The notes under the pieces: model-generated
What the model saw: only the letters and a program-made list of their open reading frames with translations
What the model was told of the DNA's origin: nothing
Database searches by the model: none
Source of the DNA: Chalciporus piperatus
Taxonomy: Eukaryota > Basidiomycota > Agaricomycetes > Boletales > Boletaceae
DNA length: 42,398 nt
Direction of reading: 5' to 3'
NCBI GenBank assembly: GCA_038093975.1
Contig: JBBPTG010000208.1
Location: 1-42,398, forward strand
Made by a program: the position numbers and the translations under genes
Shown: in pieces, positions 10,199-18,375 of the stretch
Numbering within the stretch: the first letter of the stretch is position 1
How the letters are laid out: each line of letters starts with the position of its first letter

Positions 10199-11101
10199 AT
10201 GTCAGCTCTAAACAACATCCCTAATAATTCAACCGTGGACCCTGAGGGTACGCCATGATCTCGGATTCTGACTCCTCGCCGGCTGAGACACTAACTTCAG
10301 TTCAAGTTGTCACCACACTGCCAGTCCCAAATTCTTTGGACGTGGAGGTGGCAGTAAGACCAGTAAGCAACCCCATCCACTTACTGTAACAGTTCAAGGT
10401 CTCACTTCGTAAACAGCAAAAGTCTGTCACCGTGGTTCTTCAATACCTGTTTTGCCACATCCTATTTCAGAGTCCCATGGTGGTCTTCTCTCATCGGTTG
10501 GATGACCGCATATGGTTTTTGGCTATGGCAGCTATCGTTACCTTGGGCACCACCTGCCTCCTCTTATGTCATCTAAGTCTCGCCGGCCGATCACCTTCCT
10601 ATAGATTCCTGTCCACCATTCTGTGCGCACTGGAGATTGTGGGTTTGGGCACTCAGACTCTCGTTGGTTTTGGCAAGTTTTTTTTTTTTATTACCTTGAC
10701 TCGAGTGTCTGCGTGTTCATGCAGTAGGGTAGAAGCAGGCATTGGTTCCACCGCTCTGGTCTTGGTGTGGCTTTGTGCCTTTGACGTGATATTCTGCCGC
10801 GCCAGCACGATGGCGTTCCCCAACAACGAACCACCCTTTAGCCTCACGACTATCCGCCCCATTCGGGATTTGTTGAAGACCTTCCCCCACGACGCGGATC
10901 ATGAAGGAAGTCGGGATCACCCTGGCCTGAGCTCGTACGCTCTGGGAACCTCGGGCAAGTTTCAGTGGCTTTCAAAATTGGTTCGTCCTTGTTCTCGAGT
11001 CTGTCGCTGTTGTGATTGATTTACTGACCGCTCCATCCCAGACGCCCGCTCGTAATGATTACCAGCTCCTCCGCACATCGAGTGAGGAGACCCTCGTCTG
11101 A
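10199..11101 (+). CDS. Small four-helix membrane protein, copy 1 of the SEETLV family
   Basis: Proposed exons: 10199-10247, 10301-10353, 10393-10672, 10733-10980, 11042-11101, giving 229 aa. If the third intron uses GT at 10677 instead of GC at 10673, with acceptor after 10727, the product is 232 aa. The start is the first ATG (MSALNNIPNNSTVDPEG). Four hydrophobic segments are seen: VVLQYLFCHILFQSPMVVF, then FLAMAAIVTLGTTCLLLCHL, then LSTILCALEIVGLGTQTLVG, then STALVLVWLCAFDVIFC. A hydrophilic tail follows, ending YQLLRTSSEETLV. The last four residues fit a class I PDZ-ligand pattern (T-x-V). A TATA-like TTATAAG lies about 65 bp upstream. The second intron is short (39 nt). I do not recognise the family; a MARVEL- or tetraspan-like topology is only a topological comparison. 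The intact frame and conserved tail argue for a functional gene. Confidence 0.6.
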
Positions 11102-11626
11102 CGATCACGTTCCGTTTCCAACCACTGTATTATATCCATATCACCACCCATGACGTGAACCAGAATCGATTTGTAGCGATATAGATATCAATGTATTCAA
11201 CGCTCGTGTTCAATGTAACAACTCCCGCAATCATAAGAGTGGCATACAGTTTCATTCGTGCGCGTGCTGGGACGACGAACATCACCCCACCGTGTTAGTG
11301 CAGCCTGACATACTTCAACCAACTGGAAGGTATACTCGCTGATGATTCGAAATCCCACTTCGGGACGCACATCGGAGGAGGAAGCTGCGTTGTGTGGCTC
11401 TGAGACTCGTTCTTGATTTACGAGGGCCATTCGCAAAGATAGTCACGTCCCCGGAAAAAGAGACCTCGACCTCGGTGCGCCCTTTGGCACCCCCCCTCTC
11501 AGCTATCGGTCCGCTCACTGGATGTCATATCTCAACGAGCTTGCAGAGAGTCGATAGAACGATAGTATTGTAGTTGACATACAGTATATCAGATCAACGC
11601 TAAGTGATAGCTGGCGACGCGTCAGA
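11102..11626. other. Spacer containing the copied 3' flank of the membrane-protein duplicon
   Basis: This region lies between copy 1 and the ETF-QO stop. Its left half (about 11150-11300) resembles 14735-14910 downstream of copy 2, including AACTCCCGCAATCATAAGAG versus AACTCCCGTGATCGTAAGAG and the block around GACGACGAACATCACCCCAC. The remaining frames look non-coding. Confidence 0.55.
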
Positions 11627-13750
11627 TCAGTCTGAAACACGAGGAACGACACTCATCGAGAGTCAAAAAAAAAAAAAAAAAACTTACTGTACTTTGGACC
11701 GCCGCCACCTTCGGGCACCGTCCATGTGATGTCCTGCGTAGGCACCTTGATATCGCAAAGCTTGCAATGGATGCAATTCTAAGTCGATGCATCAATCATC
11801 AGGCCAGGTCGAGACCGCAAAAAAAAAAAAAAAAAGAGCTCAACACACACATACCTGCGAGTTGATCACCAACTTCTTCCCGTCCCATCCTTCTTCCTCC
11901 TCCTCCTCCTCCTCCTCCGACTTGGACTCGTCCTCGACATACTCGTACACGCCTGCGGGACACGCTCGCTGGAGTAACCCCGCGTACTCACCGACGTTCC
12001 TGCGGACGTGCTCCTTCCGCACACTCATATCCTCCACGCCGTCCTTGCGAACGCGCAAATGAACGGGTTGATCTTCCGCATGGTTCGTACCCGTGAGCGC
12101 GAGAGACGTCAACAGGTCCGTCGACAGTGGCGGTTGAGGCGCTGGATACGCGATCGGCTTGAACCGGCTCATGGTCTGCGTATGCGTATGCGCTGCATCC
12201 GTCGACCTGCTCTTATTGCGGAACGTCCAAGGCGTGCGACCCTTGAGGACGAGCGAGTCGATGCCCGAGTAAAGCATACCGCCCCAGATCCCCAGCGAGG
12301 TGTTGAAGCTCGCGCGCATGTTGCGGACTTCGTGGAGGTCTTGCCATACCCAGCTGTTGCGGACCGAGGTGTCGTACGCGCTCATGTCGCTCGGTGCGTC
12401 TGGCGCGGTTTCGGATGATGATGATGATGATGATGACGGTGATGGGGCGAGAACGTTTGCTGCGGCCTCTGCGGCGAGCATGCCGGTCTTCATGGCGTTG
12501 TGGGTACCTTTGATCTTGGCGATGTTGACGAAGCCCGCGGAACAACCGATGAGAGCACCACCGGGGAAGTCGAGTTTGGGGACGGATTGTAAGCCGCCTT
12601 CGTTCAGCGAGCGGGCACCATAGGCAATGCGAGTGGACGAGCCAGAAAGGAGTTGAGCGAAATAAGGGTGGTGTTTCATACGCTATATATATCCCCGTGT
12701 CAGATTGGAGTCAGCCCCCCAGTCAAGCCAAGGTTAATGAGGACTCTCTCACCTGGAGTTCTTTATATGGGCTAAGATATGGGTTCGCATAATCTAGGCC
12801 GATGACCAGACCAAGACTGACGAGTCCGTCTGCCATGTGATAGACCCATCCTCCCCCGTAAGTAAGGTAGTCCAGCGGGTAACCCAACGTGTGAATGACT
12901 TCGCCCGGTCTGTATTGACTCGGGTCGACTCGCCAGACTTCTTTGAGACCTATTCCGTACGTTTGCGGGTCTGCGTCTTTACGTAGGTCGAACTTGTTGA
13001 TCAGTTCCTTGGACAAAGAGCCGTGTGCGCCCTCGGCGATGAGTGTGACCTTTGCGCGGAACTCCATGCCGGGTTCGAACGTCTCCTTCATACGGCCTTG
13101 CTTGTCTAAACCGACTTCGTTGGTCCGGACGCCCGAAACGCCATTGCCGTCATCGCCGTAGACGATGCCGGCGCCAGCAAAGCCAGGATATACTTCGACG
13201 CCGAGCTCTTCAGCGATAGTTGCAAGCCATGCGGTGAACTGCGACAGCGATGTGATGTAGTTGCCGTCGTTTGACATTTGTGGTGGGTGCGGGATAGGGA
13301 AGGAGAACGACTTGGCAAGGAATCGCATGGTCGAGGACGTCGCGGGTTGTTTGAGAGGGTGATCGTCCCGCGCGGCCCAGTCTGGAAGTAGCTCGTTGAG
13401 AGCGCGGGGTTCGATGACAGCGCCAGAGAGAACATGAGAGCCTAAATACACACGAACGCGGCTCGAATGAGATGACATGACATGGAGGGGGGGCGTTTCG
13501 ACGCACCGACTTCTCCACCCTTTTCGAGGACGACGACTCGGAACTCTTTGCCTCTCTCCTGCTCGAGTTGTTTGAGACGGATGGCGGCACTGAGACCGGC
13601 AGGACCTGCTCCGACGATGCAGACATCGACTTGTTCCGAAATCCGTTCTACCGTAGCTGGATCAAATAACTCTCTTCGTCTTTGGACTGCAGAATGAAAT
13701 GCACGCCGAGCGGAAGTCAAGGCTACCCGATTCCTGGCGCAGGTCAACAT
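11627..13750 (-). CDS. ETFDH: Electron-transfer flavoprotein:ubiquinone oxidoreductase (ETF-QO), mitochondrial
   Basis: ETF-QO is an inner-membrane flavoprotein that passes electrons from ETF (fatty-acid and amino-acid oxidation) to ubiquinone through FAD and a 4Fe-4S cluster. Exons on the minus strand: 13750-13507, 13441-12753, 12682-11855, 11778-11688, 11631-11627. All junctions are GT-AG and the total is 618 aa, the usual size. The start [20 protein letters not shown] looks like a matrix-targeting presequence. The FAD dinucleotide motif [17 protein letters not shown] begins near residue 43, and [16 protein letters not shown] spans the first intron. [20 protein letters not shown] and the cluster ligands (CPAGVYEY, then [19 protein letters not shown]) are present. 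The last exon encodes only part of one codon plus the stop, so the protein ends PKYN. Oddities are a run of serines near residue 410 and an acidic [10 protein letters not shown] insert between CPAGVYEY and the CIHCKLC cysteines, plus long poly-T/A tracts in the last two introns. Copies of the SEETLV gene lie on both sides. Confidence 0.95.
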
Positions 13751-13878
13751 TTCGTGGAGGGTGACACCTGCGTCCAATTGAAGTTCTGGCAGGTAACCGA
13801 CTCCCAAATCAGGCGACACACCGCCACCGTCTACCATTACCATCAACCCAATCTTATCAACGCTCCAACAATTTCACC
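13751..13878. promoter_or_regulatory. Short divergent promoter region, ETF-QO and membrane-protein copy 2
   Basis: Only 128 bp separate the ETF-QO start codon from the ATG of the copy-2 pseudogene on the other strand. It holds a CCAAT box at about 13772. No TATA box is evident. For ETF-QO the promoter may extend into the pseudogene. Confidence 0.4.
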
Positions 13879-14680
13879 ATGGACCCTGAGGGTATGTTAT
13901 GATGCCCCAGATTCTGACTCGCCCGCTGAGACACTTGCTTCAGTTGTCCCCACGAACAACTCGACACTGCCGCCAGTTCCAAACGCTCCGCAAGTGGAAA
14001 TGGTGGCAAGACCACCCACAGTTCAAGTTGTCACTTCGTAAACGGCAGAAGCAAGCGATTCTTGAATGTATTCTACTCCACATCCTTTGACAGTGTCCCA
14101 TCATGATGGTACTCCTATCACATCGGTCGGATGACCCCGTATGGATGTGGGCAATGGTAGCCGACATTACCTTGAGCAACACCTGTCTCCTCCTACGTCA
14201 TCTATGTCTCGCTGACCAATCACATTTCTATAGATCACTGTCCACCCTTCTGTGCGCACTGGAGATTTTGGGTTTGGGCACGCTCATTCGTCTTGGCAAG
14301 TTTTTTTACCTTCCCTCGAGTGTCTGCGTGCTCATGCAGTAGGGGCCTCGTTTTCACCGCCTTGGCCTTGGCGTGGCTTTGCGTACTTGACCAGATGTTC
14401 TGCCGTGCCAGCGCGATGGCTTCCCCCAACAATCAACTAACCTCTAGTATCACAATCATACAGCCCATTCGAGATTCATTCAAGTCTTCCCCCCCCTGAC
14501 GCTGATCATCAAGGAAACAACGGTCCTCCTGGCTCGTATCCTCTGGGCAATCCTGGAAAATTGGTTTGTCCTTGGTCTTCTGTCGCTGTTGTGATTTACT
14601 GACCGCTCACACAGACGCAAAATATTAGTGGGCATGATGACCACGTTCTCCCAACGTCGAGTGAGGAAACCCTCGTCTGA
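13879..14680 (+). pseudogene. Small four-helix membrane protein, copy 2 (degenerate)
   Basis: This is collinear with copy 1: MDPEG start, a 52-nt first intron with CTGAC branch, helices (CLLLRHLCL, LLCALEILGLGT, ALALAWLCVLDQMFC), and the same last intron and tail (VLPTSSEETLV, stop 14678-14680). Lesions: a TGA at 14088-14090 within the first helix (LLHIL-stop where copy 1 has CHILFQ); loss of the second intron's donor; and a third-intron region whose acceptor no longer fits the GC donor frame. Splicing around the stop is conceivable but not supported. Copies 1 and 2 are clearly closer to each other than to copy 3, and the likeness continues past the stop into the 3' flank. Confidence 0.7.
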
Positions 14681-14869
14681 TCACTCTTTCGAGCACTTTA
14701 TAATATCCATATCACCATTTCCATTCTCGCGCATGAACTAGAATTGACTTGTAGCATTTTGATGTATTCAACTCGCTTGTAACTTATCAAATATACAACT
14801 CCCGTGATCGTAAGAGCACAATCCACTCATGCTGGGCGTCTTTGGGTGGGTTTCGTGATCGCGACGAAC

Positions 14870-14995
14870 CATTGATACAAGGCACGACGAACGTCACCGC
14901 CGTGTTAGTACTTGCTGCGTCCAAGGTAGACTCGAGCCGACGACCCTCGATTTCACTCAATCGACTTTCTGTGGAATCTCCCCAGCGACGACGCC
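14870..14995 (-). repeat. Fragment resembling RCY1 coding sequence
   Basis: About 125 bp (around CACGACGAACGTCACCGCCG, to GGAATCTCCCCAG) aligns with deletions to 23490-23640 inside the large RCY1 exon, same orientation. A shorter piece of the same kind lies near 11265-11300 after copy 1. It is a divergent gene fragment, not a gene. Confidence 0.5.
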
Positions 14996-14999
14996 CTCG

Positions 15000-15397
15000 A
15001 GTGATGGGACCATCACTCCTTGCGGATAGATATGTAGCAAAGGAAGAGGGAAGTTGTGGAACAGCTGTGAACTAAGCTTAAGAACGAGCGCACCAAGACA
15101 CAACATTTTTGCTTACTTTCATCGAGGCAGCTGACCGCAACTTGAATCCGAGGGTTCTGGGACAAAGGGGTCTCATTGAACATCGCCTTCAGGAGTCATC
15201 GTCGAGAATTTGGCCGGCACTCGGCTCGGTGCGATCATTGTCGCTCTTCAACTCGAAGGTCCTGTTAAGTCGCAAGGGGGTTGGACTCAAACATTAGCGA
15301 GCTCCAGGTCTCTGTACAAGTTGATTGCATCTTTCAGCTGATCAACCGTGGAGTGCCTTGGGATCTTGACAATAAAGGAGCTTTCCCAATCTCCCCC
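15000..15397 (-). pseudogene. Inverted duplicate of part of the Crinkler-like gene (empty-site copy)
   Basis: The reverse complement of this segment matches 17284-17336 joined directly to 19020-19391, with few differences by eye. It reads from the end of the second Ubl-like exon through the next intron (TGCCTCGATGAAAGTAAGC...) into the following exon. It lacks the transposon found at 17337-19016 and so preserves the uninterrupted insertion site GGCACTCCACGGTTG. It has no independent start or end and is a fragment. Confidence 0.85.
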
Positions 15398-15478
15398 TCA
15401 CATGATGACATAATAACTTTGATTTCAGTCTCCTTTAAATGACGCCCATCTACCACACTGTACAACACTTAAACTGCC

Positions 15479-16680
15479 ATGGCGGACGTTCCAATCATTG
15501 ACTCGGCCCAAGTTTTAGGTGCGTTACCTGTCTGCACGACGCCTCGCACTAGGCGGTCAGTCATGCTCGTTCAAACATTTATCCCTCAGTAGGCGTTGCT
15601 AGCGACGCTTCAAATGTTGTAAGGACTTCAGACTGTGCGGCCCATGTCCCATCCGTGAGTCATCTAAACCTTCCCATTCACCTCGTTGACATCTCATTTG
15701 ATACGACGATCAAAACAGACGGCGGATATCGTGAACACTGAATTAGGTGTGTTACTTAAATAGCTATCCATTCTGATTTGCTCATTGAAACATTGATGCC
15801 TCAGGTGTTGCTCGCAACCCCCCAGATGTTGTAATGACGTGTGAAACCCCAACTGAGGCACAGCGTGCCCCCGTCTCTTCGGTGAGTGATCCAGAGTTGC
15901 CCAATTACTTCACTGACTCACGATGTTTCATGATGAAGTCTAAGATTGTTATGCACGCAGTTATCCAGTATATCCTCTATCATGCAATCATCCTCTTCGG
16001 AGCGATATATGTAACAAAAATGGAGTGGGAGTTCAGCTCGTGGTTTTGGGCCCTGCTTGGATTTACGACGATTATGTCGACACTTTCTCTCATCGGTGCC
16101 GCAACTGTACCTCCCCCACCTACTGTCCACCGTTTCAGGTTCCTGTATACGTTCTACAGTGCCATAGAGGTAGTATCTCTGGGCCGATACTTTTCCCTTG
16201 GTGAGTTTTGATTTAATTTTATGTCTACCAGTGTGTCCTCTGATACATAGATCAGATGCCCAGGTTACCTCCATCGCCGCCATCCCCGCTGCTGCTTGGT
16301 TGTGGCAGGTTGATGGCATATTCTGTCATGTGAGAGACGAGGTCTTTCCACGGAATATAGTCCCATCAGGTACTACTATCTCTTTCACGTTCATCACCGC
16401 TATGCAGAGCTGGTTTCAACAACATCGAGCATGCGTTTGGACCTGGTTTCAACATGGACCTCTAGCACGTGTTCGGAGCTGGTTCCGACTTGGACCTCAA
16501 ACACCTGTCAACGCTGACCGCGGAGATTCCCTGGAGGATTTTGGAAATTCAGGCAAGCTGCCCAGATTGGTATGTCTTTTATGGTATATCTCTGTTGATA
16601 TACTGATCATTTCCTAGATGACTACTGATAAATATAACTACCAGCTTCTTCGGTCAAATAGTGAGGAAACATTAGTGTAA
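15479..16680 (+). CDS. Four-helix membrane protein, copy 3 of the SEETLV family (diverged)
   Basis: Proposed exons: 15479-15518, 15593-15654, 15719-15746, 15805-15881, 15939-16200, 16256-16569, 16618-16680, giving 281 aa. The fourth intron (57 nt, GTGAGT...GAAG, CTGACT branch) is a multiple of three and could be retained. The start is MADVPIIDSAQVLG. The N-terminal region is longer than in copies 1 and 2 and contains an internally duplicated exon (GVASDASNVVRTSDC and GVARNPPDVVMTCET). Helices: MHAVIQYILYHAIILFGAIY, then FWALLGFTTIMSTLSLIGAA, then FLYTFYSAIEVVSLGRYFSL, then IAAIPAAAWLWQVDGIFC. The W-x(4)-D-x-IFC pattern at the end of helix 4 is shared with copy 1. The cytosolic tail has W/F/GP repeats (SWFQQH, TWFQHGPLAR, SWFRLGPQ) and ends YQLLRSNSEETLV. 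The last intron sits at the same place as in copies 1 and 2. Function unknown. Confidence 0.62.
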
Positions 16681-16964
16681 TGAGGTTTTCATGTACACGT
16701 AGCACTACACTTCTCCTGCCTCCTGTACCAACCAATGTCGTTCATCTGTAGCATACCAACATCCGTTCATCTGTAGCATAACAACCATTTCTCATAGCTG
16801 CTAGTGATGGAAAGGTTCTGTTTCATTCGGTTTTTCCAAAGATTTCGTGGACGCTGAACTGAATGGCACGTTCGGTTCAGGTATGTCCTCGAACGCTGAA
16901 CTTGACGAACGGTGAACGTGACCGCACGTTGGGTTCACGTTTGAATGCACCCGGACGCGTTTAG
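16681..16964. other. Spacer before the Crinkler-like gene
   Basis: Two direct copies of GTTCATCTGTAGCATA lie at about 16740 and 16764. The stretch 16800-16930 is rich in GAACG/CGTTC-type words (GAACGCTGAACTTGACGAAC, GTTGGGTTCACG). No start codon can be linked in frame to the downstream exon, so the Crinkler-like gene's 5' exons are either missing or unrecognised here. Confidence 0.4.
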
Positions 16965-17611
16965 TTTTGTTTACCAACCACGTCTAACGTCGCAAAGCTC
17001 AAAGAGTCCATTGCTAGACTCGCAGAAGATGTTCAAACCATTGATTTGTCCTCAATCAATGTTTACATGTGCCCCGAGGTCGAGCATGACACGACTCCTC
17101 CTCGCCGGGATGTCGGTCATCTCACCATCTCCATGCTGGGAACTCCCTTAGAAGATGAGCAACCGTTGACAGCCAACCTTCGACTCATTGTTGGTATGTC
17201 GCGAACCCTGCTCGAGTTCGACCTTCATAACCATCATGATGCTTTGCATTCCAGATTTCCCTCATTTCACCATCCACTGCGAGGTTCAAGGGGGAGATTG
17301 GGAAAGCTCCTTTATTGTCAAGATCCCAAGGCACTCCACCATGCGACCAATTACTGGTTGCAATCACTATGTAAAAGGGTGATTTCCGAACATCACCTGT
17401 TTATGTAGTGATTACCTAGTACATGGTGATGGGAAGTGATTTTTCACCACTACTGGATCACCCATTTTTGTGGCGAAGATCACCATGTCCATATTCCATC
17501 AGTCCGCAGTGTGATCCTCACCATCTCGACTGGTTTTAATCACCTCTTGCTGCATGTCTGATACGCATCGTGAAAATCACCACTCAGTCACCAGCAGAAA
17601 ATTTGTAAATG

Positions 17612-17692
17612 CTGTGTTGAGGACCGGAGTCGAACACACGACAGCCACACCAAAAATATACATTGCACGCAATAACTGCTAGACTACATGAC
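17612..17692 (-). other. tRNA-like segment inside the CACTA-like element
   Basis: On the minus strand an A-box-like TAGTCTAGCAGTTA (about 17673-17686) precedes a B-box-like GTTCGACTCC (17626-17635) at roughly tRNA spacing. I could not fold a convincing cloverleaf, so it is described as tRNA-derived or tRNA-like, not as a functional tRNA. Confidence 0.35.
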
Positions 17693-17959
17693 TGCATCAA
17701 TACTTTTGTGGTTGTGGGTAGCCTTATGTCTATCAATTCCTGCGGTGGGCGAAAATTTTCGTCAAGTCCCTCCTTCGCACCTCACACCATGCTTGCAACA
17801 CCCTGCCACCATAACATCGAGCAGCCACCAAACACGACAATGGATCAGTCACGAACACACACGAGTCACGAACACACACAACAGTGGGTAGTTATTTGAA
17901 GATCCACGGACGAGACCACAGGTCGACAGCGAACAGATTCGCAGATGCAGACGCGATTT

Positions 17960-18375
17960 CCCGGACATCGTCGACAGTCGACTATACACGATCTCGCAAC
18001 CGACGATACATGTTGTTACCTGACCGTACACGATTTCGCCTCCACGACCTCTCAACCGACCAACACGATCTTGTCGGCCGACCATAGTACACGTCGTTAC
18101 CTGAACGTACAAGAGATCGCCAGCCAACCGGACACGATCTCGTCAGTCAACTGTACACGATCTCATCAACCGACCATACATGATCTTGCCACCCGACCAT
18201 ACACAATCTTGTCAGTCGACTGTACACAATCTTGTCAGTCGACTGTACACGATCCCGTCATCAACCGACCATGGACACAGTCTCGTCAGTCGACTGTACA
18301 CGATCCCCAACCGACCATACATGATCCCTGCAGCCGACCATACACGATCTCGTTCAAGTTAGCCGACCGAGAGCT
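17960..18375 (+). repeat. ~20-24-bp degenerate minisatellite (GACTGTACACGATCTCGTCA type)
   Basis: Variants of CGACCATACACGATC and GTCAGTCGACTGTACACAATC repeat for about 400 bp within the CACTA-like element. Related words (CGACTATCGTACACAATC) form a short array at 38910-38963, next to an LTR. Confidence 0.75.

Noticed and set aside
11197..11518. Two minus-strand frames between copy 1 and the ETF-QO stop
   Set aside because: No splice signals or protein-like conservation; part of the region is the duplicated non-coding flank also seen after copy 2.
12008..12623. Plus-strand frames opposite ETF-QO exon 3
   Set aside because: They are antisense shadows of the strongly supported ETF-QO coding sequence, including the reversed serine run read as poly-Asp.
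13879..14680. Copy 2 of the SEETLV family as an intact gene
   Set aside because: An in-frame TGA at 14088 in helix 1 and inconsistent splice phases; keeping it alive would need unsupported extra introns.
17612..17692. Functional tRNA gene
   Set aside because: A- and B-box-like words are present but acceptor and T stems do not pair convincingly.
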